From: Spirosoma sordidisoli
GTDB lineage: Bacteria > Bacteroidota > Bacteroidia > Cytophagales > Spirosomataceae
Length of the DNA: 64,000 bases
Reading direction: 5' to 3'
Assembly (NCBI RefSeq): GCF_004138325.1
Contig: NZ_SBLB01000003.1
Span: 248,001-312,000 of the forward strand
Part shown: positions 1 through 7,956 of the stretch, in pieces
How the letters are laid out: the number at the start of each line of letters is the position of its first letter
Position numbering within the stretch: the stretch's first letter is position 1
Translations under genes and position numbers: made by a program
Notes under the pieces: model-generated
Database searches by the model: none
What the model was told of the DNA's origin: nothing
What the model saw: only the letters and a program-made list of their open reading frames with translations

Positions 1-351
1 GTCATCGCCGAGTCGGGCGGGCAGGGTGATGTTTTTCTGGCCGGCCAGTGTCTTTAGCTCGTCGTGGGCCATCTGGTGGTCTTTCAGCATCATGGCGGCA
101 AACTCCTTAACGTCGTTGCTCTGGGCTTTCTCACGGGCCATACGGGCCAGTTCCATTTCAAGCATACCCCCGTTGGCGGCTTTCACCGCAAAGTCGTTAT
201 CATCATCAGCCTGACCGGTACCGGCCTGTTCTTTGGTGTCGTTAGCGTCGTGGGCGTTTTCAACACTGTCGGTGCTGTCTTTTTTGTTTTCGTTGCAGGC
301 CTGCAAACCCATTGTTGCCGCAACGAGGATCATTACGAGTGTCTTTTTCAT
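1..351 (-). CDS. DUF4142-type lipoprotein, C-terminal part missing (runs off the left edge)
   Basis: An open frame starts with ATG at 351 and runs leftward for 117 codons without a stop to the window edge. Residues 1-19 form a lipoprotein signal peptide with lipobox LQAC, so Cys19 is the likely lipidated residue. An acidic, Asn/Lys-rich linker follows to about residue 53. The rest matches the start of a DUF4142 four-helix domain (FAVKAANGGMLEMELARMA, then SNDVKEFAAMMLKDHQMAHD). This family of secreted ferritin-like helical proteins has no firmly established function. The gene is divergent from the GMC dehydrogenase gene at 532, with about 180 bases between them. Family assignment is by recognition of the helix pattern; no catalytic role is claimed. 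Confidence 0.75.
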   Translation of the reverse strand, partial: MKKTLVMILVAATMGLQACNENKKDSTDSVENAHDANDTKEQAGTGQADDDNDFAVKAANGGMLEMELARMAREKAQSNDVKEFAAMMLKDHQMAHDELKTLAGQKNITLPARLGDD

Positions 352-531
352 AGCGTTGTTGTGTATACGGGTGAACCTCCTGGTATGGAACTGACAGGCA
401 CTCATCTCGTTTACCAGCTTCCCATTTCTCTATTAAACGGACTTAGGTCGGGTAATTCTGGCTGATTGTTTCCTTTCTTTAAAAGGAAAAATTACTTTCG
501 GGACTTAACCGAATAAACGTACAACCCTTGT

Positions 532-2277
532 ATGGACCCATTTCAGATTCAGAAACCCCCCACGCAGTTTGACGTAGCCATTGTTGGTTCCGGCGCCGGG
601 GGGGGGATGGCGGCTTACACACTGGCAAAAGCCGGGGCAAAAGTCGTGCTTCTCGAAGCCGGTGGCTATTATGATCCTGCCGACCCCAAGTATATTACCC
701 AGCTGAAATGGCCATGGGAATCGCCCCGGCGGGGGGCTGGTACTACGCGGGCATTCGGTGATTTCGATGCTGCCTGGGGCGGCTGGGATATTGAAGGCGA
801 ACCGTATACCACCGCCAAGGGCACCGAGTTTCACTGGTTTCGGTCGCGCATGCTCGGCGGCCGGACCAACCACTGGGGGCGTATCTCACTCCGGTTCGGT
901 CCCGATGATTTCCGGCGTAAAAGTATGACCGGCGTTGGTCAGGACTGGCCCATCGGCTACGATGATCTGAAACCGTTTTACGACCGGGTCGATCGGCTTA
1001 TCGGCGTGTTCGGCTCGGTCGAGAATTTTCCGAACGAGCCCGACGGTATCTTCCTGCCCGCCCCCAAACCCCGGCTCCACGAGCTGATGATCCGGAAGGG
1101 AGCCCGCAGTATCGGTATCCCGGTCATTCCGTCGCGGCTGTCGATGCTGACCAAACCCATCAACGATGAGCGGGGGTCCTGTTTTTACTGTGCGCAGTGT
1201 GGTCGCGGTTGTCAGGCCTATGCCGACTTCTCGTCGTCGTCGGTGCTGGTAAAACCGGCCATGAAAACCGGGAATGTTACCCTGATCAACGGGGCCATGG
1301 TCCGCGAAGTGATCACCGACCCGGCCACGGGCCTGTGTACGGGCGTGAGCTACGTCGATACCCAGACGCTGCAGGAAGTGACCATCAAGGCCAAATCGGT
1401 GGTTCTGGCGGCCAGTGCGGGCGAAACGGCCCGGTTGCTGCTGAACTCCAAGTCGAGCCGGTTCCCGACGGGGCTGGCCAACAGCAGTGGGGTGGTCGGT
1501 AAATACATCAACGACTCGACCGGGGCCAGCCGTTCGGCGTTCGTACCGGCGCTGATGGATCGGAAGCGCTATAACGAAGACGGCGTAGGGGGTATGCACG
1601 TGTTTACGCCCTGGTGGCTGGATAACAAGAAGCTGGACTTCCCAAGGGGGTACCATATCGAATACTGGGGCGGCATGGGGATGCCTGCCTATGGGTTCGG
1701 CTGGGGCGTTGAAGCGCTGAACGGTATGATTGCCGCCCGCGACGGCAGCAAGAAGCCGGGTGGCGGGTACGGTGCCGGGCTGAAGGATGACTACCGCCGG
1801 TTCTACGGCGCCTATGTCGGCATGGCCGGTCGGGGCGAGCCGGTGCCGCTCGAAAGCAACTACTGCGAAATTGATCCCAACGTGGTAGACAAATACGGGA
1901 TTCCCGTGCTGCGGTTCAACTACAAATGGTCTGATTATGAAGTGAAGCAGGCCAAACACATGCAGGATACCTTCGAGGAAATTATCCACTCGATGGGGGG
2001 TATCGCCCTGGGCGAAAAACCCGGTGCCGATAACAGCTACGGACTGGAAGCGCCCGGCAAGATCATCCACGAAGTTGGCACATCCCGCATGGGGAATGAC
2101 CCGAAAACGTCGGCCCTCAACAAGTTTCAGCAGGCGCATGACGTGAAAAACCTGTTCGTAGTCGATGCGGCCGCGTTCCCGTCGCAGGGGGATAAAAACG
2201 TAACCTGGACCATCCTGGCCAGTTCGATGCGCACCTCGGAGTATTTGATCGATCAGGTTAAAAAGAAAAATATTTAA
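532..2277 (+). CDS. GMC family FAD-dependent oxidoreductase (large flavoprotein subunit)
   Basis: The 581-residue protein is a glucose-methanol-choline oxidoreductase, which oxidises an alcohol or sugar hydroxyl using FAD. An N-terminal dinucleotide-binding loop GSGAGGG lies near residues 19-25, with LLEAGG after the second strand. The C-terminal GMC domain ends with the conserved block NLFVVDAAAFPSQGDKNVTW. A four-cysteine cluster, C217-x2-C-x2-C-x3-C227, resembles the cysteine-rich hinge of FAD-dependent sugar dehydrogenases and could hold an Fe-S cluster. There is no signal peptide. The next gene encodes the small subunit with a Tat signal, so the pair is probably exported together and the flavoprotein is carried across as a folded passenger. 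The substrate cannot be read from sequence. The ATG is preceded by an AT-rich leader. Confidence 0.9.
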   Translation: MDPFQIQKPPTQFDVAIVGSGAGGGMAAYTLAKAGAKVVLLEAGGYYDPADPKYITQLKWPWESPRRGAGTTRAFGDFDAAWGGWDIEGEPYTTAKGTEFHWFRSRMLGGRTNHWGRISLRFGPDDFRRKSMTGVGQDWPIGYDDLKPFYDRVDRLIGVFGSVENFPNEPDGIFLPAPKPRLHELMIRKGARSIGIPVIPSRLSMLTKPINDERGSCFYCAQCGRGCQAYADFSSSSVLVKPAMKTGNVTLINGAMVREVITDPATGLCTGVSYVDTQTLQEVTIKAKSVVLAASAGETARLLLNSKSSRFPTGLANSSGVVGKYINDSTGASRSAFVPALMDRKRYNEDGVGGMHVFTPWWLDNKKLDFPRGYHIEYWGGMGMPAYGFGWGVEALNGMIAARDGSKKPGGGYGAGLKDDYRRFYGAYVGMAGRGEPVPLESNYCEIDPNVVDKYGIPVLRFNYKWSDYEVKQAKHMQDTFEEIIHSMGGIALGEKPGADNSYGLEAPGKIIHEVGTSRMGNDPKTSALNKFQQAHDVKNLFVVDAAAFPSQGDKNVTWTILASSMRTSEYLIDQVKKKNI

Positions 2278-2426
2278 CAAAACCGGTTTGCGGTGTTCCG
2301 TTGCCAGTGGCAACCTGAGGCTCGCTCCCGGGCTGTCTGACCGCCCGACAGGTTCGTAAACCCTACGACGGGGACGAATGTGGGTCAGGGCCAACGAGAC
2401 ACCAGTAAACTACTAACAGGACCGCT

Positions 2427-3065
2427 ATGAAACGGAGAGATTCATTAAAAGCGTTGTCGCTGACGGGCTTTGGGCTGGCGGTTGGTCCAACCGAAGCTGC
2501 TGTGCCGGCTCCCCCCGACGTAAAGCCACTGAAAATTCCCGGTGGCCGGCAGAAGTTCGAGGCCGAGCGGGACGCGAAGCTGATGGCGGAGAAATTCTTT
2601 ACCCCCCATGAGCTACAGACGGTGACCGTCTTGTCGGATATCATCATACCGGCCGATGAACGGTCGGGGAGTGCGTCGCAGGCGGGGGTGCCGGCCTTCA
2701 TCGAATTCATGATGAAAGACCAGCCCCGGAACCAGACCCCCATGCGGGGTGGTATCCGCTGGCTCGACAACACCTGTACCAAGCGGTACGGGAAGCAGTT
2801 TGTCCAGTGCACCAAAGCGCAGCAGATCGATATGGTCGAGCAGATCGCTTATCCGGCGCTGGCGAAGCCCGACATGACGCAGGGGGCTTCGTTCTTTACG
2901 CTGATGCGTAACCTGACGGCTTCCGGTTTCTTTACCAGCCAGATAGGAATCAAGGACCTGGGCTACGTCGGCAACACCCCCAACCAGTGGAACGGCGTGC
3001 CAGACGATGTACTCAAGCAGTACGGCCTGGCCTACGAAGAGCGCGAATTAAATCCGGGGAAATAA
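2427..3065 (+). CDS. gluconate 2-dehydrogenase subunit 3 family protein, Tat-exported
   Basis: This 212-residue protein starts with a twin-arginine signal (KRRDSLKALSLTGFGLA) followed by a Pro-rich linker and the subunit-3 domain (FTPHELQTVTVLSDIIIPAD, then GVPAFIEFMM). In known FAD-dependent gluconate/sugar dehydrogenases this small subunit accompanies the GMC flavoprotein and provides the export signal. It lies 149 bases downstream of the GMC gene on the same strand and is followed by a strong terminator, so the two form a transcription unit. No cytochrome c subunit is encoded beside them; electrons must go to a carrier encoded elsewhere or directly to quinone. The product is expected in the periplasm or on the periplasmic face of the membrane. 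Confidence 0.88.
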   Translation: MKRRDSLKALSLTGFGLAVGPTEAAVPAPPDVKPLKIPGGRQKFEAERDAKLMAEKFFTPHELQTVTVLSDIIIPADERSGSASQAGVPAFIEFMMKDQPRNQTPMRGGIRWLDNTCTKRYGKQFVQCTKAQQIDMVEQIAYPALAKPDMTQGASFFTLMRNLTASGFFTSQIGIKDLGYVGNTPNQWNGVPDDVLKQYGLAYEERELNPGK

Positions 3066-3079
3066 CGAATATCCCACAT

Positions 3080-3121
3080 AAAACGAAGCGGCCCCGTTGA
3101 GCAACGGGGCCGCTTCGTTTT
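3080..3121. terminator. bidirectional intrinsic terminator
   Basis: A perfect inverted repeat has arms at 3080-3099 and 3102-3121, with a GC-rich core flanked by A-run and T-run. It lies between the rightward dehydrogenase pair and the leftward DUF6580 gene, so it can serve both. Confidence 0.9.
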
Positions 3122-3135
3122 GGAGCCTGAGCCGA

Positions 3136-3678
3136 TTACCGATGAGCGGGACGCAACACCGGGAACCGCTGTTGAAGCAGGTAGTAGCAACCGAACAGCA
3201 GGCCACTGAAAAACAGGTCGCCGACCAGTCCGTTCAGGAAGAACGAGGTGCCATTGTAAAAAGCCAGCCCGGCGGCATAGCAGCTCATCAGACCAGCCGC
3301 CGTTTGCGGGTAGAACGAGCTACCGAACCATACAGCAAAATTCGTGATCAGAAAAAACAGTACCGACGAGGTAACCGAAGCGGCTGCTATCCGACCCGCC
3401 GTGGGCTGACGAAGGGCGTAGAGCCCAATTAGCCAGGTCAGGGCAAAGCTGGCGTATACGGCCGCCATACCACTGTGAAACCCGATCAGCGCATCGCTCA
3501 GCAGCATAGCCGCCAGCGGGGCTACCAGACCGAGCCACCGGCGTTCGAACGCGGCCGCACCGAATAAAGCAACAGCCGCTACCGGGGTGACGTTAGGCCA
3601 GTGGGGCAGGATCCGGAACAGGGCCGTAGCCAGAACGATCGTGGTCAGGGTCGTTAAACGAATGTGAAGCGGCTTCAT
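3136..3678 (-). CDS. DUF6580-type integral membrane protein, putative transporter
   Basis: The 180-residue protein is almost entirely hydrophobic, with five to six predicted membrane helices. Features include LLSDALIGFHSGMAAVY in the middle and an NGTSFFLNGLVGDLFFSGLLF block near the end. This pattern matches the family named DUF6580, annotated as putative transport proteins and resembling the substrate-binding S components of ECF transporters. It is the last gene of the leftward cobT-cobS-cobC cluster, nine bases after the cobC stop. The context suggests uptake of a cobalamin precursor, but that is inference. The terminator at 3080-3121 lies directly downstream. Confidence 0.7.
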   Translation of the reverse strand: MKPLHIRLTTLTTIVLATALFRILPHWPNVTPVAAVALFGAAAFERRWLGLVAPLAAMLLSDALIGFHSGMAAVYASFALTWLIGLYALRQPTAGRIAAASVTSSVLFFLITNFAVWFGSSFYPQTAAGLMSCYAAGLAFYNGTSFFLNGLVGDLFFSGLLFGCYYLLQQRFPVLRPAHR

Positions 3679-3687
3679 GCAGAAGAG

Positions 3688-4329
3688 TCAGCGATTGATG
3701 TATTGAATCGTATAAGACGATCCGGTTAAAGTTAGTTTCGTAACGGCCCCATAATCGAGGTTGATCCGATACGCATTCTGCAAAGATAAATCCAGAAACA
3801 GACACAGCAAAGCCCGTATGACGCCCCCATGCGAAACAATGCAGACCGACTGGCTGGTCGGCTGATCGGCCAGGGGCATGATCTGCTCCTGCCAGAACGA
3901 GCTGACCCGCCCGAACAGGTCGCTGAAGTTTTCGCCGTTGGGCGTGCGGACGTTGACAAAGTCAGCCATCCAGGGGTCCAGCTCCGCGCGGTCGATATCG
4001 GCCCAGGGTTTCATCTCCCAATCGCCAAAATGATACTCTTTCAGCCGGTCATCGTACTGAACGACAGGCTGATGGGCGTCGATCACGTTAGTCTGCCCCG
4101 GTGCCGTTTCGATGCGGCTACCGACGGAGAGGGCCGTAGCCAGATCGATGGCCAGGCGTTTGCACCGACTCAGTGGAGACGAGAAAATGGCGGTCGGGTC
4201 GGCGGGGAGATGAAGCAGGAGCTTATCCCGCTGCTCCTCGTATACCTCGGCCAGCTCCACATCCGTTTGCCCATACGCCACCCGACGACCCACCGAAACT
4301 TCCGTATGACGAACTAAATAAACATCCAT
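3688..4329 (-). CDS. cobC: alpha-ribazole phosphatase (histidine phosphatase superfamily)
   Basis: The protein has 213 residues. It starts MDVYLVRHTEVSVG, which carries the histidine-phosphatase signature (RHT with catalytic His8); the second catalytic histidine is in VSHGGVIRAL near residue 155. In cobalamin synthesis CobC removes the phosphate from alpha-ribazole 5'-phosphate. The ATG at 4329 is preferred over an in-frame upstream ATG at 4386, because the extra 19 residues are only the translation of a heptanucleotide tandem repeat and the superfamily starts right before the RHG/RHT motif. It lies between cobS and the DUF6580 gene. The phosphatase superfamily is broad; the name rests mainly on gene context. 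Confidence 0.82.
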   Translation of the reverse strand: MDVYLVRHTEVSVGRRVAYGQTDVELAEVYEEQRDKLLLHLPADPTAIFSSPLSRCKRLAIDLATALSVGSRIETAPGQTNVIDAHQPVVQYDDRLKEYHFGDWEMKPWADIDRAELDPWMADFVNVRTPNGENFSDLFGRVSSFWQEQIMPLADQPTSQSVCIVSHGGVIRALLCLFLDLSLQNAYRINLDYGAVTKLTLTGSSYTIQYINR

Positions 4330-4330
4330 A

Positions 4331-4379
4331 ATGAGTGATGAATGATGAATGATGAATGATGAGTGATGAGTGATGAGTG
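4331..4379. repeat. heptanucleotide tandem repeat (ATGARTG)x7 abutting the cobC start
   Basis: Seven uninterrupted 7-bp units run ATGAGTG, three times ATGAATG, then three times ATGAGTG, followed by a partial unit. The array fills the space between the cobS stop at 4394 and the cobC ATG at 4329. Arrays of this kind can change copy number by slipped-strand pairing, which here would alter the cobS-cobC spacing. Confidence 0.9.
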
Positions 4380-4393
4380 ATGACATTCATTAC

Positions 4394-5176
4394 TCAAATC
4401 GATACCCAGAGCAGGGAGACGAACGAGAGGTAGATGATGACTTCGGCGAGTTGCTGGGTGGCCCCCAGGCAGTCGCCGGTGTAGCCGCCCAGCCATTTGT
4501 CGAAAAAATAGATCAGCCGCCAGCGTAGCAATAGTAGCGGGATCAGAAACAGGCTGTAGATCCAGAGGCCGGTCAGCGCGATCAGCGCCAGCAGGGGCGC
4601 GAGGCCCAACAGGGTGGCTATGGCCAGTTGCGGGCGGGTTATTCCCTGCGCAATGGGTTTGGCTTTGGCATCGAGGTCTTCGCGGGCATAGGGTAACGCC
4701 CGAATCACCGTAGCCGCCGTCAGTCGACTCAGGCTGTGCGCCGATACATACTTGAGGGCCAGTACCCAGCTGAACGCTTCGACGGTCAGCATGGCCTGCA
4801 AGGCGAAGAACTTGACCGCCAGCAGCAGCCCCAGCCCGATTGTACCGTAGGTGCCGAGCCGGCTGTCCTTCATGATGGTCAGGATCTGCGCCTTGGTCCA
4901 GCCCCCGCCGAACCCGTCGCATACATCGGCAAACCCGTCTTCGTGGAAGGCCCCCGTGACCCATACCGTCGCTACCATGCTGAACAGGATGGGCAGAAAC
5001 TGGGGCGGGAACAAAACCGTACAGAGCCAGTAGACGCCCACACCGATAGCGCCGACAATCCAGCCAATCAGCGGGAAAAAGACCGTAGCCCGGTTGAGGG
5101 CGTCGGCCGAATGATCGATCGATTTCGGCACCGGCAGGCGGGTGTAGAACATCAGGGCCGTAAAGAATAAGCGCAT
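4394..5176 (-). CDS. cobS: adenosylcobinamide-GDP ribazoletransferase
   Basis: This is a 260-residue multi-spanning membrane protein of normal CobS length. It begins MRLFFTALMFYTRLPVPKSI, the typical CobS start. The block FHEDGFADVCDGFGGGWTK near residues 78-96 contains the family's acidic Mg-binding residues, and WLGGYTGDCLGATQQLAE near the C-terminus is also conserved. CobS joins adenosylcobinamide-GDP with alpha-ribazole (or its phosphate) at the inner membrane, in the final steps of cobalamin assembly. It lies 21 bases downstream of cobT in the same leftward operon. No cobU (the kinase/guanylyltransferase making the GDP intermediate) is visible in the window. Confidence 0.95.
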   Translation of the reverse strand: MRLFFTALMFYTRLPVPKSIDHSADALNRATVFFPLIGWIVGAIGVGVYWLCTVLFPPQFLPILFSMVATVWVTGAFHEDGFADVCDGFGGGWTKAQILTIMKDSRLGTYGTIGLGLLLAVKFFALQAMLTVEAFSWVLALKYVSAHSLSRLTAATVIRALPYAREDLDAKAKPIAQGITRPQLAIATLLGLAPLLALIALTGLWIYSLFLIPLLLLRWRLIYFFDKWLGGYTGDCLGATQQLAEVIIYLSFVSLLWVSI

Positions 5177-5197
5177 ACGAGAAGGGAGAACGAGTAC

Positions 5198-6208
5198 CTA
5201 CGCCTGTAAACTATCCATACTGGCCATTTCGTTCAGCATGCCCACCGCAGCCTGCAGGAGCGGATACGCCAGCGCACAGCCCGTTCCCTCACCCAGCCGC
5301 ATCCGCAGGCGCAGCAGCGGCTGTACGTTGAGATAGTCGAGCATCAGGCGGTGGCCAGCTTCATCGGACTCGTGGCAGAAAACGCAGAACCGGTCCAGGT
5401 CGGGGTTGATGGTCCGGGCCACCAGCAGGGCCGCCGTCGCGATGAACCCGTCGATGAGAATGACCATCTGCTCCTCAGCCGCCTGTAACAGTCCGCCCAC
5501 CATGGCCGCAATTTCAAGACCGCCCATAGCCGCCAGTATCGCCAGGGGATCGGTCAGGTCGGCGTAGCGGTCGGCTACCGACCGCAGCACGGCCTGCTTG
5601 TGGGCCAGCCCGGCATCGTCGAGACCCGTGCCCCGACCCACGCAATCGACGAGGGGGAGACCCGTAAACCGATGCATCAGCAGGGCCGCCGACGAGGTGT
5701 TACCAATGCCCATCTCACCGAATCCTACGACATTACAATTTCGGTATCTAACACCGTTAACCATCGTTTTTCCTGCATCCAGGGCCGCTTCGCACTCGTC
5801 CGGGGTCATGGCCGGTTCGAGGTTCATGTTCCGGCTGCCGGCCCGTATTTTGTATTTTACCAGGGTCGAAGCACCCGGCGTACCGGCCTGCGTATCGAAG
5901 CTACCGTTCACCCCGACATCGCAGACGAGCAGGTTCAGCCCGTTTTGTCGGCAGAAGACGTTGATGGCTGCTCCACCCGCCATAAAGTTGTGGACCATAC
6001 CGTGGGTAATGTGGGATGGATAGGCGCTGACCCCTTCGGCAGCCAGGCCATGATCGGCGGCAAAGACCAGCACGTGTGGATGAAGCAGGGCCGGGGTTTC
6101 GGTCTGCTGAATGAGGGCAATCTGAACTGCCAGGTCTTCCAGCTGGCCTAATGCCCCGAGGGGTTTTGTTTTGGTATCGATCAACTGTCTGATCCGGTCG
6201 GCATGCAT
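5198..6208 (-). CDS. cobT: nicotinate-nucleotide--dimethylbenzimidazole phosphoribosyltransferase
   Basis: The 336-residue protein transfers phosphoribose from nicotinate mononucleotide to dimethylbenzimidazole, giving alpha-ribazole phosphate, which CobC and CobS then use. Visible family blocks are KPLGALGQLEDLA near the N-terminus, FAADHGLAAEGVSAYP, GFGEMGIGNTSSAALL and the C-terminal LGEGTGCALAYPLLQAA containing the catalytic glutamate. The ATG at 6208 is chosen because family homology begins there (MHADRIRQLIDTKTKPLG); an in-frame ATG at 6292 would add 28 uncharacteristic residues and overlap the divergent gene. It is the first gene of the cluster. The 76-base divergent spacer is too short to hold a cobalamin riboswitch. 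Confidence 0.95.
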   Translation of the reverse strand: MHADRIRQLIDTKTKPLGALGQLEDLAVQIALIQQTETPALLHPHVLVFAADHGLAAEGVSAYPSHITHGMVHNFMAGGAAINVFCRQNGLNLLVCDVGVNGSFDTQAGTPGASTLVKYKIRAGSRNMNLEPAMTPDECEAALDAGKTMVNGVRYRNCNVVGFGEMGIGNTSSAALLMHRFTGLPLVDCVGRGTGLDDAGLAHKQAVLRSVADRYADLTDPLAILAAMGGLEIAAMVGGLLQAAEEQMVILIDGFIATAALLVARTINPDLDRFCVFCHESDEAGHRLMLDYLNVQPLLRLRMRLGEGTGCALAYPLLQAAVGMLNEMASMDSLQA

Positions 6209-6284
6209 ACGTTTAAACACAAAAGCTTTTACGAACTCAAAGGTCTTAAATGAGTTGTTAGAAACAGACTTAACAGCCCACATA

Positions 6285-6779
6285 ATGGACAAATTACTGG
6301 AAATCGACTGGGATAGTGTGTTTATCCCCAGCAGCTCCGTGGCCGAAATTTTCGTGCGGGGTACCCTGACCTACCTGGTGGTGCTGGCTTATTTCCGCGC
6401 GTTCCGGCGCGGAACGGGGCAGCTCAATATCAGTGATCTGCTCCTGGTAACGCTGGTCTCCGACGCGGCCCAGAATGCCATGGCGGGCACGTACGAATCC
6501 GTCACAGAAGGGGTTGTGCTGGTTGGAACACTCGTTTTTTGGGATTACCTGATCAACTGGCTCGGCTACCGATCCGTGTTTTTTAACCGGGTGGCCTCGC
6601 CGGAGCCAGCCCTGCTGATCAAAGATGGCGTCCTGCAGCGCCAGACCATGAAGCGGGAACTGCTGACCGAAGATGAACTGAAAGGAATTCTGCGCGAAAA
6701 TGGAGTCGAGGACTACACCACCGTGAAGCTCTGCTACCTGGAAGGCAGCGGAAACGTTAGCGTCATCGAGAAAAAATGA
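6285..6779 (+). CDS. DUF421 (YetF-like) membrane protein
   Basis: This 164-residue protein has about three N-terminal membrane helices (FVRGTLTYLVVLAYFRAF and following) and a small soluble C-terminal domain (ALLIKDGVLQRQTMKRELLT). This is the DUF421/YetF architecture, where the C-terminal domain forms a mixed alpha/beta fold. Function is not established; in spore formers YetF-like proteins influence germination. The ATG at 6285 is used because the hydrophobic N-terminus begins there; an upstream in-frame ATG at 6171 would overlap the cobT start. Divergent from cobT. Confidence 0.85.
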   Translation: MDKLLEIDWDSVFIPSSSVAEIFVRGTLTYLVVLAYFRAFRRGTGQLNISDLLLVTLVSDAAQNAMAGTYESVTEGVVLVGTLVFWDYLINWLGYRSVFFNRVASPEPALLIKDGVLQRQTMKRELLTEDELKGILRENGVEDYTTVKLCYLEGSGNVSVIEKK

Positions 6780-6934
6780 GGGGATTTGGCGGCTATCGCT
6801 TCGCCTGTCAACCTACCGTTTAGTTGATTTATCCGGATGATGTTGGTAGGTAGATGGTTGCCGTCCTGTATTCCTGGTTTACCTTCCGGCACGAACGAGC
6901 CCGTTCCTGTCTTCGGGCACTCACCTATTGTCTC

Positions 6935-7921
6935 ATGCGCATCTTTCATCGTCTGTTGGTAGTCCTGGTAAGCCTGGGAGCCGGGTCTGCTGTAGCCCAA
7001 ACGACCGAACCCATCCGATACATCACCACCGTACCGGCTGGCCTGAGTCTGACCCTGGAGGGAACCCTGAGCCTGCCCGCTGACACCCATAAACCGGTGG
7101 CGGTCGTGCTGCTGATTGCCGGCTCGGGCGCCACCGACCGCGACGGAAACAGCCCGAGCCAGATTGCGGGCCTGGGTACGCTCAAAGCCGCTACGTATCG
7201 TCTGCTGGCCGACAGCCTGGTTAAAAATGGGATTGCCGTAGCCCGGTACGACAAACGCGGGTCGGGGTCCAATACCCTGGCTAGCAGTGCGCTGATAAAG
7301 CCCGAAGACCATCGCTTCGATTACTATGTACAGGATGCGGTGGGGTTTATCCGGCAGCTGCAGGCCGACAAACGGTTTAGCCGGGTTTACGTTGCCGGGC
7401 ACTCGGAAGGTTCGCTGGTGGGTATGCTGGCGGCCCGGGCAACCAAACCCGCCGGATTCATCTCCCTGGCCGGGGCGGGACGTAACATTGCCGAGGTGCT
7501 CAAAACCCAGTTGCAGCAACTGCCCGAACCCGCCCGCGCGCTGGCCTACCGCGACCTCGACTCCCTGCGGGCCGGTCAGCGGGTTACGGCACCCGAAAAA
7601 AGCGCGCTGATGGTGCTGCACCCGAAACTACAGCCCGCCATGATATCCTGGATGCAGTACGACCCCGCCCTGGTACTCAAAGATGTGCCCGGTGCTATCC
7701 TGATCATCAACGGCCGGCACGATCTGCAGGTGGCCGTCAGCGAAGCCGAAGCGCTGAAAGCCGCCCGCCCCGACGCCCGGCTGCTGCTGTTCGACCAGAT
7801 GAACCACGTCCTGAAAGACGCCCCTGCCAGCGGGCTCGAGCACCTGCGAACCTATACGGACCCGAACTATCCGCTAACTCCCGGACTGGTTGCCGGTATA
7901 GTGGGGTTCATACGGCCGTAG
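6935..7921 (+). CDS. secreted alpha/beta hydrolase (serine hydrolase)
   Basis: The protein has 328 residues. Residues 1-22 (MRIFHRLLVVLVSLGAGSAV) form a signal peptide ending at AVAQ, which fixes the start at 6935 rather than 6854. The mature part is an alpha/beta hydrolase: an oxyanion strand VVLLIAGSGATDRDGN, the nucleophile elbow GHSEGS with catalytic serine near residue 165, an acid in NGRHDLQV and a histidine in DQMNHVLKD near the C-terminus. The GSGATDRDGN motif is typical of the YqiA/BAAT-like esterases of Bacteroidota. The substrate is unknown. It is a single gene between the DUF421 gene and a convergent unknown gene. Confidence 0.85.
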   Translation: MRIFHRLLVVLVSLGAGSAVAQTTEPIRYITTVPAGLSLTLEGTLSLPADTHKPVAVVLLIAGSGATDRDGNSPSQIAGLGTLKAATYRLLADSLVKNGIAVARYDKRGSGSNTLASSALIKPEDHRFDYYVQDAVGFIRQLQADKRFSRVYVAGHSEGSLVGMLAARATKPAGFISLAGAGRNIAEVLKTQLQQLPEPARALAYRDLDSLRAGQRVTAPEKSALMVLHPKLQPAMISWMQYDPALVLKDVPGAILIINGRHDLQVAVSEAEALKAARPDARLLLFDQMNHVLKDAPASGLEHLRTYTDPNYPLTPGLVAGIVGFIRP

Positions 7922-7956
7922 CGCCTGCCGGGTCCGCGCCTGCGGTAGATTAGAGA

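Noticed and set aside
886..2394. 502-codon leftward frame antisense to the GMC gene
   Set aside because: It is a long shadow frame typical of GC-rich coding DNA; the GMC protein on the other strand is certain.
6209..6284. Cobalamin riboswitch upstream of cobT
   Set aside because: The spacer to the divergent gene is only 76 bases, too short for the element, and no B12-box-like sequence is seen.
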